From an uncultured Dorea sp. (GTDB taxonomy: Bacteria > Bacillota > Clostridia > Lachnospirales > Lachnospiraceae), in NCBI GenBank assembly GCA_948844705.1, contig CAQNVT010000250.1, positions 1 through 12,375 on the forward strand: a stretch of DNA of 12,375 nucleotides. The letters are read 5' to 3'. The translations under genes were made by a program, and so were the position numbers. Positions 1 through 5,692 of this stretch are shown piece after piece (positions within the stretch are counted from its first letter, which is position 1; each line of letters begins with the position of its first letter). Below the pieces are notes generated by a model that was not told where the DNA came from, ran no database searches, and saw only the letters and a list, made by a program, of their open reading frames with translations.

Positions 1-194
1 CGTGTAGTCCACGCCGTCGATGGTGCGGTGTCCTTGCCCCCAGAACCGGGCGCTCGGATAGAAATAAACTCCCGGCCCCGGAAGCCGTTTTCCTCCGGAG
101 GTTCCGCCGGGTAAAGGTCACAGCTGCTGGGATTCCAGGCAGGGTCCGGGTCCGGCAGGCACACGTTGATGTGGAGCGTGAGCGAAAGATGAGC
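1..194 (-). pseudogene. GC-rich coding-like fragment, probably broken
   Basis: This stretch is much richer in G+C (about 64% over 1-180 by hand count) than the ribosomal genes that follow. Two minus-strand frames look coding-like, with G or C at most third codon positions and scattered Trp, Tyr and Phe. One frame is open from about 194 to the window start and reads LHINVCLPDPDPAW near its beginning. Another is open only from 117 to 1 and reads VYFYPSARFWGQGHRTIDG. Neither has a credible start codon or ribosome binding site. The simplest reading is one gene that crosses a frameshift near 80-95, a C/G-rich run, and has lost its 5' end at the junction with the stem-loop region. I do not recognise the protein. 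A sequencing error in the C/G run is possible, and so is a foreign or rearranged junction. Confidence 0.25.
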
Positions 195-430
195 TTAGAT
201 TATGCTATCAAATCAGGCGGCTGATAGTCCCGTATGCAAAGAGCATGCAGGCTATTTAATATACAAGGAGCACCTGTAGCCGGTGCTGATCCTTCGTATA
301 TTGCTTCTAATGCCGGCCCGTCATTACCGGATATTACCGGTGGCCGGAAAGGACGTGAATACCGAACACGTCTGGACGAATGGGCAGTAAGCTCGGGGAA
401 TACCTCGCTGACTACCTGGCAGTCCCTATT
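175..430 (+). ncRNA. Dense stem-loop region upstream of rpsM; possible mobile-element 3' RNA remnant
   Basis: No convincing gene lies here, but perfect or near-perfect hairpins follow one another: ATGC pairing around 233-246; AGCACC 269-274 with GGTGCT 282-287; CCGGCC 313-318 with GGCCGG 342-347, enclosing CCGG 327-330 with CCGG 337-340; GACGTG 352-357 with CACGTC 367-372; CGGGG with CCTCG around 394-407; and GACT with AGTC flanking 410-424. AGTCCC occurs near both ends, around 226 and 421. The layout, together with a segment around 248-270 reading GGCTATTTAATATACAAGG, reminds me of RNAs encoded at the ends of IS200/IS605-type TnpB elements. That is recollection, and no tnpB is visible. An alternative is a ribosomal-operon leader. 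The 79 in-frame codons from 234 into rpsM have no ribosome binding site and are not proposed as protein. Confidence 0.35.
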
Positions 431-470
431 AAAGACAATTATTAATGTAAAGAAAATGGAGGAAATTCAC

Positions 471-839
471 ATGGCTCGTATTGCAGGTGTAGATTTACCA
501 AGAGACAAACGTGTAGAAATCGGCTTAACTTATATCTATGGAATCGGCAGAGCAAGCTCAAACCGTATTTTAGCAGAGGCAGGAGTTAATCCGGACATCC
601 GCTGCAGAGATCTTACAGATGAGGATGTAAAAAAGATCAGTGCAGTCATCGATGAGACACAGATGGTAGAAGGTGATCTTAGAAGAGAGATCGCACTTAA
701 CATCAAGAGATTACAGGAGATTGGATGCTACAGAGGTATCCGTCACAGAAAAGGGCTTCCTGTTCGCGGTCAGAAGACAAAGACGAATGCAAGAACAAGA
801 AAAGGTCCGAAGAGAACAGTTGCAAATAAAAAGAAGTAG
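471..839 (+). CDS. rpsM: 30S ribosomal protein S13
   Basis: The 122-residue product is the small-subunit head protein that contacts the decoding region, the P-site tRNA and bridge proteins of the large subunit. The start [21 protein letters not shown], the central [12 protein letters not shown] helix-turn region, and the C-terminal [20 protein letters not shown] followed by a basic lysine-rich tail are all diagnostic of S13. Length is normal for the family. ATG 471 is chosen because GGAGGA lies about 7 nt upstream and the known N-terminus begins here; an upstream in-frame extension to 234 has no ribosome binding site. It is first in the preserved order rpsM-rpsK-rpsD-rpoA-rplQ. Its usual upstream neighbour rpmJ is missing, replaced by the stem-loop region. 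Confidence 0.98.
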   Translation: MARIAGVDLPRDKRVEIGLTYIYGIGRASSNRILAEAGVNPDIRCRDLTDEDVKKISAVIDETQMVEGDLRREIALNIKRLQEIGCYRGIRHRKGLPVRGQKTKTNARTRKGPKRTVANKKK

Positions 840-840
840 A

Positions 841-885
841 GCACTTAGCGAAAGCAAGCTGATAAGCGCAGCTTGAGGTTAGTGC
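841..885 (+). promoter_or_regulatory. Two-tier stem-loop in the rpsM-rpsK gap
   Basis: An outer GCACT 841-845 pairs with AGTGC 881-885, and an inner CAAGCT 855-860 pairs with AGCTTG 870-875 around a loop reading GATAAGCGC. No T-run follows, so it is not an ordinary terminator. It could tune rpsK expression or mRNA stability, or be a dispersed hairpin repeat. The pairing is seen; the function is unknown. Confidence 0.45.
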
Positions 886-932
886 GAACTACATTAAATT
901 AATAAAAAAGGAAAGCGTAGGTTAGTTTTATT

Positions 933-1328
933 ATGGCAAAGAAAGTTACAAAGAAAGTGACAAAGAAGCGTGTCAAGAAAAACGTTGAACACGGACAAGC
1001 ACATATCCAGTCATCATTTAATAACACGATCGTTACATTAACTGATGCACAGGGGAATGCTCTTTCATGGGCAAGTGCAGGCGGTCTGGGATTTAGAGGT
1101 TCAAGGAAATCTACCCCTTATGCAGCACAGATGGCAGCGGAGACTGCAGCAAAGGCAGCATTAATACATGGTTTAAAGACGGTAGATGTTATGGTTAAGG
1201 GACCGGGTTCAGGAAGAGAAGCAGCGATTCGTGCCCTTCAGGCATGTGGTATTGACGTAACAAGTATCAAGGATGTTACTCCGGTGCCGCACAACGGATG
1301 CCGTCCGCCAAAGCGCAGAAGAGTATAG
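933..1328 (+). CDS. rpsK: 30S ribosomal protein S11
   Basis: The 131-residue product is a platform protein of the small subunit that binds 16S rRNA near the E site and mRNA exit. The N-terminus is a lysine/valine repeat ([16 protein letters not shown]), typical of clostridial S11. The body has the family signatures [42 protein letters not shown] and [15 protein letters not shown], ending in [18 protein letters not shown]. Length is normal. The ribosome binding site is weak: only AAAAGGAAAG around 906-915 or TAGG 918-921 precede the ATG, whereas all neighbours have strong sites. Translation may depend on coupling or on the stem-loop in the preceding gap. The start itself is secure from the conserved MAKK N-terminus. 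Confidence 0.98.
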   Translation: MAKKVTKKVTKKRVKKNVEHGQAHIQSSFNNTIVTLTDAQGNALSWASAGGLGFRGSRKSTPYAAQMAAETAAKAALIHGLKTVDVMVKGPGSGREAAIRALQACGIDVTSIKDVTPVPHNGCRPPKRRRV

Positions 1329-1368
1329 TCTTTAGAATATTTGAAGAATATAGAAGGAGAAATAGATC

Positions 1369-1962
1369 ATGGCAGTGAATAGAGTTCCGGTTCTGAAAAG
1401 ATGTCGTTCCCTTGGAATGGATCCGGTATATTTAGGAATTGATAAAAAGTCTAACAGACAGTTAAAGAGAACCAACAGAAAGATGAGCGAGTATGGTCTT
1501 CAGTTGCGTGAGAAGCAGAAAGCAAAATTCATCTACGGCGTATTGGAGAAGCCCTTCAGAAATTACTATAAGAAGGCAAAACAGATGAAGGGTATGACAG
1601 GTGAAAACCTGATGGTTCTTCTGGAGACAAGGCTTGATAATGTAGTATTCCGTATGGGCCTTGCAAGAACAAGACGCGAGGCAAGACAGATCGTTGACCA
1701 CAAGCATGTTCTTGTTAATGGAAAGCAGGTAAATATCCCGTCTTATCTGGTTCATGCCGGAGATACAATTGAGATTAAGGAAAAACACAAAAGCTCTCCG
1801 AGATACAAAGAGATCGTAGAGGTGACAGGGGGACGCATGGTTCCTGAGTGGCTTGACGTAGATGCCGAGAACCTGAAAGGAACAGTTAAGGAGCTTCCGG
1901 CCCGCAGTGCAATCGATGTACCGGTAGATGAGATGCTGATTGTCGAGTTGTATTCTAAATAA
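1369..1962 (+). CDS. rpsD: 30S ribosomal protein S4, form lacking the zinc-binding cysteines
   Basis: The 197-residue product is a primary 16S rRNA binding protein that nucleates assembly of the 30S body; in many bacteria it also represses its own operon. The N-terminal domain (about 1-85) has a single cysteine (C12) instead of the four that bind zinc in the other S4 form, so this is the zinc-independent type. Residues about 88-150 form the S4 RNA-binding fold ([21 protein letters not shown], then [19 protein letters not shown]). The C-terminus [11 protein letters not shown] is typical. AAGGAGA at 1354-1360 lies 8 nt before the ATG. The gap after rpsK is only 40 bases and holds no obvious S4 leader fold, so any S4 feedback would have to act elsewhere. 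Confidence 0.98.
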   Translation: MAVNRVPVLKRCRSLGMDPVYLGIDKKSNRQLKRTNRKMSEYGLQLREKQKAKFIYGVLEKPFRNYYKKAKQMKGMTGENLMVLLETRLDNVVFRMGLARTRREARQIVDHKHVLVNGKQVNIPSYLVHAGDTIEIKEKHKSSPRYKEIVEVTGGRMVPEWLDVDAENLKGTVKELPARSAIDVPVDEMLIVELYSK

Positions 1963-1993
1963 TAATCCGTAACACCACAGGAGGTGGACTTTA

Positions 1994-2953
1994 GTGTTTG
2001 ATTTTAATAAACCCAATATTGAGATAACAGAGATTTCAGAAGATAAAAAGTATGGAAGATTTGTTGTAGAGCCTCTGGAGAGAGGATATGGTACAACATT
2101 AGGTAATTCTCTTCGGAGAATCATGCTTTCATCGCTTCCGGGCGCTGCTATCAGCCAGGTGAAGATAGATGGTGTGCTGCATGAGTTCAGCTCCATCCCC
2201 GGGGTTAAGGAGGATGTGACCGAGATTGTCATGAATCTTAAGTCATTGGCTATCAAGAATACATCTGAGACGGATGAACCGAAGACAGCGTATATCGAGT
2301 TCGAGGGTGAAGGTGTTGTTACGGCAGCAGATATTCAGGTTGATCAGGATATCGAGATCATGAACCCTGAAACTGTTATTGCAACTTTAAACGGCGGAGT
2401 AGACAGCAAATTATATATGGAGCTTACTATTACAAAGGGAAGAGGATATATAAGCGCAGAGAAGAACAAAAATGACGAGTTGCCGATTGCGGTGATTCCG
2501 ATTGATTCTATTTATACTCCGGTAGAGCGTGTAAATCTTACGGTAGAGAACACGCGTGTTGGTCAGATTACAGATTTTGATAAGTTGACATTAGATGTAT
2601 ATACCAACGGTACATTGCTTCCGGATGAGGCAGTCAGCCTGGCTGCAAAAGTACTTAGCGAGCATCTGAAGCTCTTTATTGATCTTTCCGAGGTGGCGCA
2701 GGCCGCAGAGGTTATGATCGAGAAGGAAGATGACGAGAAGGAAAAGGTTCTTGAGATGAGTATTGACGAATTAGAGCTTTCTGTCCGTTCGTACAACTGT
2801 CTCAAGAGAGCCGGCATCAACACGGTTGAAGAGCTGACAAACAGGACTCCGGAGGACATGATGAAGGTACGTAATCTTGGACGCAAGTCTTTAGAGGAGG
2901 TACTTGCAAAGCTCGATGAGCTGGGGCTCAGCCTCAGTAAAGGCGAGGAATAG
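1994..2953 (+). CDS. rpoA: DNA-directed RNA polymerase alpha subunit
   Basis: The 319-residue alpha subunit dimerises to scaffold RNA polymerase, and its C-terminal domain contacts UP elements and activators. The N-terminal domain (about 1-230) shows [20 protein letters not shown] and the [20 protein letters not shown] dimer and beta-binding region. An acidic linker ([18 protein letters not shown]) leads to the C-terminal domain (about 255-319) with [18 protein letters not shown] and the DNA-binding [13 protein letters not shown]. Start is GTG 1994, supported by GGAGGTGG at about 1980-1987 and by the conserved [12 protein letters not shown]-terminus. A small CCAC/GTGG pairing overlaps the binding site but is short. 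Its operon place between rpsD and rplQ is standard. Confidence 0.99.
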   Translation: MFDFNKPNIEITEISEDKKYGRFVVEPLERGYGTTLGNSLRRIMLSSLPGAAISQVKIDGVLHEFSSIPGVKEDVTEIVMNLKSLAIKNTSETDEPKTAYIEFEGEGVVTAADIQVDQDIEIMNPETVIATLNGGVDSKLYMELTITKGRGYISAEKNKNDELPIAVIPIDSIYTPVERVNLTVENTRVGQITDFDKLTLDVYTNGTLLPDEAVSLAAKVLSEHLKLFIDLSEVAQAAEVMIEKEDDEKEKVLEMSIDELELSVRSYNCLKRAGINTVEELTNRTPEDMMKVRNLGRKSLEEVLAKLDELGLSLSKGEE

Positions 2954-2956
2954 AAT

Positions 2957-3022
2957 TCTGCCGATAAGCCCAAAGTGCACGGCAGAGCATTTGGCTAGTA
3001 AGCCCGAAGAGTGTAACCAGAT
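2957..3022 (+). promoter_or_regulatory. Tandem stem-loops with a shared loop sequence ahead of rplQ
   Basis: Two adjacent hairpins fill the rpoA-rplQ gap. TCTGCC 2957-2962 pairs with GGCAGA 2981-2986, and ATTTGG 2989-2994 pairs with CCAGAT 3017-3022 with one G-T pair. The stems differ but the loops share TAAGCCC, then A or G, AAG, T or A, G. There is no T-run, so these are not terminators. The repeated loop suggests a protein-binding or RNA-processing signal; L17 or polymerase-operon control is only a guess. Confidence 0.5.
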
Positions 3023-3045
3023 GTAAAATATGGAGGATTAGAAAA

Positions 3046-3582
3046 ATGGCAAAGTATAGAAAGCTTGGCAGAACGTCAAGCCAGAGAAAAGCATTATTAA
3101 GAAATCAGGTGACTGCACTTATCACTCACGGCAAGATCAAGACAACAGAAGCAAAGGCGAAGGAAATCCGCAAGATTACGGAGGGCCTTATCGCATTAGC
3201 CGTAAAGGAAAAGGATAACTTTGAAGAGGTTACGGTAAAGGCTAAGGTTGCACGTAAGGATAAGGACGGCAAGAGAGTTAAGGAAGTCGTAGACGGTAAA
3301 AAGGTTACGGTATACGACGAGGTTGAGAAGAAGATTAAGAAGGATCTTCCGGGAAGACTTCATGCACGCCGTCAGATGCTGAAGGTTCTGTATCCTGTAA
3401 AGGATGTACCGGCAGCCCCGGCGGGGAGAAAGAAAAATACAAAGGATGTAGACCTTGTTGCAAAGCTTTTTGATGAGATTGCACCGAAGTACGAGAATCG
3501 TAAGGGCGGATATACAAGAATCATCAAAATTGGACAGCGTAAGGGCGATGCGGCAATGGAGGTTTTCATTGAGCTTGTATAA
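3046..3582 (+). CDS. rplQ: 50S ribosomal protein L17 with a large internal insert
   Basis: L17 sits at the base of the large subunit near the exit tunnel. The 178-residue product keeps the family ends: YRKLGRTSSQRKALLRNQVT at the start, GRLHARRQMLKVLYP in the middle, and LFDEIAPKYENRKGGYTRI and KIGQRKGDAAMEVFIELV at the end. The B. subtilis protein, as I remember it, has about 120 residues. The extra length is mainly a lysine-, valine- and glutamate-rich insert at about 53-102, plus a short PAAPAGRKKNTK stretch near 122-133. The frame is unbroken, so this looks like a lineage feature rather than an error. GGAGGA at 3032-3037 lies 8 nt before the ATG. It is the last gene of the operon and ends at a strong terminator; the cbiO/ecfT-type genes often found next in Firmicutes are not here. 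Confidence 0.97.
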   Translation: MAKYRKLGRTSSQRKALLRNQVTALITHGKIKTTEAKAKEIRKITEGLIALAVKEKDNFEEVTVKAKVARKDKDGKRVKEVVDGKKVTVYDEVEKKIKKDLPGRLHARRQMLKVLYPVKDVPAAPAGRKKNTKDVDLVAKLFDEIAPKYENRKGGYTRIIKIGQRKGDAAMEVFIELV

Positions 3583-3588
3583 AAAATT

Positions 3589-3630
3589 AATCTGGGACGG
3601 AGTAATTTTAAATTTACTCCGTCCCAGATT
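3589..3630. terminator. Bidirectional intrinsic terminator between rplQ and purC
   Basis: A perfect 17-bp stem (3589-3605 with 3614-3630) encloses an 8-base AT loop. Plus-strand transcripts meet GTTTTATTT after the stem, and minus-strand transcripts meet a run of six T. It starts 7 bases after the rplQ stop codon and lies 4 bases from the purC stop codon, so it serves both converging operons. Confidence 0.93.
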
Positions 3631-3633
3631 GTT

Positions 3634-4497
3634 TTATTTAAGTGATTCACCTGTCAGCATCTCATAGCCCTGAAGATATTTATCGATGGTTTTATCGACA
3701 ATATCCTGCGGCAAAGTCCAGTCATTGTCCGGGTTACTCTTAAGCCAGTCGCGGGCAAACTGCTTATCAAAGGAGGGCTGGCCATGGCCCGGCTCATAAG
3801 TATCTGCCGGCCAGAAGCGTGAGCTGTCCGGTGTCAGCATCTCGTCCCCGATTACGATATTTCCGTTTTCATCCAGACCGAATTCAAATTTTGTATCGGC
3901 AATGATAATACCCTTTTCAAGAGCATAATCCGCGCATTTCTTGTAAAGTGCGAGTGTGCAGTCGCGAAGCTTTTCGGCATATTCCCTGCCTTTACCCGGA
4001 AAATATTTTTCAAGATGAGTGATACTCTGCTCGTAAGAGATATTTTCATCATGATCGCCGATCTCCGCCTTGGTAGACGGGGTATAGATCGGCTCTGGCA
4101 GCTTGTCGGATTCCTTTAAGCCTTCCGGCAGCTTAATACCGCATACGGTGCCGTCCTTCTGGTAGCTTGCCCAGCCGCTTCCGGTGATATAGCCGCGTAC
4201 GATACATTCGATCGGGAGCATCTTAAGCTTCTTGCACATCATACTGTTACCGTCAAATTCCGGTTTCCGGAAAAATTCAGGCATATCTTTCACGTCTACA
4301 GAAATCATGTGGTTTGGCAGAATATCTTTTGTCATATCAAACCAGAACCTGGACATCTGCGTCAAAACGGTTCCCTTTTTAGTTACGATATTTTTCAGGA
4401 TAACATCGAAACAGCTGATGCGGTCAGTGGCAACCATGATAAGACTGTCGCCGTTGTCGTAGATTTCACGTACTTTTCCTTCTTTTACGGGCTTCAT
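3634..4497 (-). CDS. purC: Phosphoribosylaminoimidazole-succinocarboxamide synthase (SAICAR synthetase)
   Basis: This cytosolic enzyme of de novo purine synthesis joins CAIR and aspartate with ATP to make SAICAR. The 287-residue product shows the family order: KEGKVREIYDNGD near the N-terminus (nucleotide-binding), ATDRISCFDV at about 23-32, PIECIVRGYITGSGWASY near 96-113, GIIIADTKFEFGLDENG, and the signature GDEMLTPDSSRFWPADTYEPG followed by QPSFDKQFARDWL. Length is within the usual range for the longer PurC type. An AGAGAGG site lies about 8 nt upstream of the ATG. The gene stands apart from any other pur gene here, and no purine-riboswitch-like sequence is seen upstream. It probably shares a transcript with the 81-codon gene 53 bases upstream, since no terminator separates them. 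Confidence 0.97.
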   Translation of the reverse strand: MKPVKEGKVREIYDNGDSLIMVATDRISCFDVILKNIVTKKGTVLTQMSRFWFDMTKDILPNHMISVDVKDMPEFFRKPEFDGNSMMCKKLKMLPIECIVRGYITGSGWASYQKDGTVCGIKLPEGLKESDKLPEPIYTPSTKAEIGDHDENISYEQSITHLEKYFPGKGREYAEKLRDCTLALYKKCADYALEKGIIIADTKFEFGLDENGNIVIGDEMLTPDSSRFWPADTYEPGHGQPSFDKQFARDWLKSNPDNDWTLPQDIVDKTIDKYLQGYEMLTGESLK

Positions 4498-4550
4498 GTT
4501 ATATACCTCTCTTTCATTTGTTTATAAATAGTTGTTTTTGCAATATGGGG

Positions 4551-4796
4551 TTAAGGAGTATTCATGCCTTTAAATAGATCAATGAGTTCCATGTCGTCAG
4601 GCTTCAGGCGCACATTCGTACAGTAGTTTTTTCCCTCCGGCGTAGTGACATTTATCTCAATGAGAGTTCCTTCCCTTAATGCTTCCTGTGATACGGCTTT
4701 TAGGAACATCGGAAATTTCGGATGATTGGCACGAAAGCGGTCCATACCTGATTTCATCTGCTGAAGCATAGCCAGTTGATTAAAATTCATATTCAT
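4551..4796 (-). CDS. Small protein of unknown function (81 aa)
   Basis: I do not recognise a characterised family. The product has an N-terminal helix-prone part (MNMNFNQLAMLQQMKSGMDR, with many Met and Gln) and then a mixed part containing GTLIEINVTTPEGK that looks like a beta hairpin, ending DMELIDLFKGMNTP. There is no signal peptide, membrane segment or cysteine pattern; its one cysteine is in NYCTNV. It is probably a soluble cytoplasmic protein. The chosen ATG at 4796-4794 has AAGGAG (complement of 4807-4812) 10 nt upstream; a second ATG two codons on is an alternative start. A near-consensus promoter precedes it and purC follows in the same direction, so the two are probably co-transcribed. 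Coding is supported by the promoter, the ribosome binding site and its fit in the operon. Confidence 0.75.
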   Translation of the reverse strand: MNMNFNQLAMLQQMKSGMDRFRANHPKFPMFLKAVSQEALREGTLIEINVTTPEGKNYCTNVRLKPDDMELIDLFKGMNTP

Positions 4797-4810
4797 AAGT
4801 ATTTGACTCC

Positions 4811-4840
4811 TTTACATATTACTTCAAAATGTATTATACT
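4811..4840 (+). promoter_or_regulatory. Possible promoter for the HD-domain gene
   Basis: TTTACA 4811-4816 and TATACT 4835-4840 are separated by 18 bases. The -10 box overlaps the -10 box of the stronger minus-strand promoter, so polymerase binding would be mutually exclusive. This is a weaker match than its partner. Confidence 0.4.
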
Positions 4841-4861
4841 CAATTTTACGGAGATAGTCAA
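4833..4861 (-). promoter_or_regulatory. Sigma-A type promoter for the small gene and purC
   Basis: Read on the minus strand, TTGACT (complement of 4856-4861) is followed after exactly 17 bases by a perfect TATAAT (complement of 4833-4838). The start of transcription would fall about 30 bases before the ribosome binding site region of the 81-codon gene. Its -35 box lies on the opposite strand just ahead of the most upstream plausible start of the HD gene (4863), so the two divergent units share this space. Confidence 0.8.
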
Positions 4862-4898
4862 AATGAAAAGAGATCATTTTAGAATGGAGTGTACATTT

Positions 4899-5648
4899 AT
4901 GGATTTAGATTATGCAGTGCAGAGGTTTGAGAGCTATTTGGATCATTATGACAGGGAAAATGATAAAGTAAGGCTTAAAATTATACATACATATGGAGTG
5001 GTGGAATGCAGCAGGCAGATTGCGGAGGGACTTGGACTTTCCCGGGAAGACAATGAGCTTGCACGGCTTATAGGGCTGCTTCATGATATCGGAAGATTCG
5101 AGCAGCTCAGACGTTTTGACAGCTTTGAGCCAGGAACGATGGACCATGCACGGTTTGGGGCGGAGATTTTGTTTGAAGAAGGGAGAATACGGGAGTTTGT
5201 AAAGGAAGATACCTGGGACAGGATAATCCGTACGGCAATTTTGAAGCACAGTGATTTTAAGCTTACAGGTATCGAGGATGAGCGTGAGCTGCTTCATGCG
5301 GAAATCATCAGGGATGCGGATAAGCTGGATAACTGCCGGGTCAAACTCGAGGACGCCGTGGAGACGATCCTGGGAGTTTCGGCGGAGGAAGCCGGCAGCA
5401 CAGAGATTAGTCCGGAGGTTATGGAGCAGTTTATGAGACGGGAATCTATACGTTCGGAAACCAGAAGGACAAAGATGGATTACTGGATATCGTATCTTGC
5501 ATATTTCTTTGATATTAATTTTGACGTATCGCGGGATATAATATGGGAACAGAAATTTGCAGAGAGAATCATAGACAGAATTCCTTATTCCAATAAGCGG
5601 ACTGCGGAACAGATGAGACAGATAAAAGAGATTCTTGTAAATATTTGA
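4899..5648 (+). CDS. HD-domain protein, predicted metal-dependent phosphohydrolase
   Basis: The product (249 residues from ATG 4899) has the HD-fold ligands in order: the His of IHTYGVVEC (an early helix), the HD pair in GLLHDIGRFEQ, the His of TMDHARFG and of ILKHSDF, and the Asp of IIRDADKLDN. These support a metal-binding phosphohydrolase acting on a nucleotide or phosphoester. The substrate cannot be read from the sequence and no GGDEF, ACT or TGS partner domain is present, so it is a stand-alone HD protein. There is no membrane segment. GGAG lies 8 nt before ATG 4899, the preferred start. ATG 4863 (MKRDHF, with GGAG about 10 nt upstream) is nearly as good and would give 261 residues. It is divergent from the small gene-purC unit and convergent with the histidine kinase gene. 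Confidence 0.85.
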   Translation: MDLDYAVQRFESYLDHYDRENDKVRLKIIHTYGVVECSRQIAEGLGLSREDNELARLIGLLHDIGRFEQLRRFDSFEPGTMDHARFGAEILFEEGRIREFVKEDTWDRIIRTAILKHSDFKLTGIEDERELLHAEIIRDADKLDNCRVKLEDAVETILGVSAEEAGSTEISPEVMEQFMRRESIRSETRRTKMDYWISYLAYFFDINFDVSRDIIWEQKFAERIIDRIPYSNKRTAEQMRQIKEILVNI

Positions 5649-5661
5649 ACCTGGTTTCGGA

Positions 5662-5692
5662 AGCTTCGGTCACCTCAGAGGGAACCGAAGCT
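5662..5692. terminator. Shared hairpin between convergent HD and histidine kinase genes
   Basis: AGCTTCGGT 5662-5670 pairs perfectly with ACCGAAGCT 5684-5692 around a 13-base loop. It begins 14 bases after the HD-gene stop, and its right arm lies within the last codons of the kinase gene. Neither direction has a real T-run, so it would be a weak or factor-dependent terminator, or an mRNA 3'-end stabiliser. Confidence 0.4.

Noticed and set aside
1..224. A plus-strand frame ending RVRVRQAHVDVERERK...SGG at 224 as the C-terminus of a TnpB protein.
   Set aside because: No RuvC-III or zinc-finger cysteine pattern is seen before it, and its Arg/Pro-rich start looks like a shadow of the minus-strand frames.
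313..372. A CRISPR array or tandem repeat suggested by repeated CCGG and hairpins.
   Set aside because: The stems are all different, with no constant repeat length or spacers.
234..470. An N-terminal extension of S13 of 79 residues, in frame with rpsM.
   Set aside because: There is no ribosome binding site at 234, the S13 N-terminus at 471 is canonical with a good site, and the extension lies entirely in the stem-loop region.
1975..1988. CCAC/GTGG hairpin over the rpoA ribosome binding site as a translational switch.
   Set aside because: Four base pairs with a small loop is too weak to support regulation.
1462..2256. A long minus-strand open frame of 264 codons across rpsD and rpoA.
   Set aside because: It is antisense to two certain genes, has no recognisable domain, and its composition reflects the opposite-strand codons.
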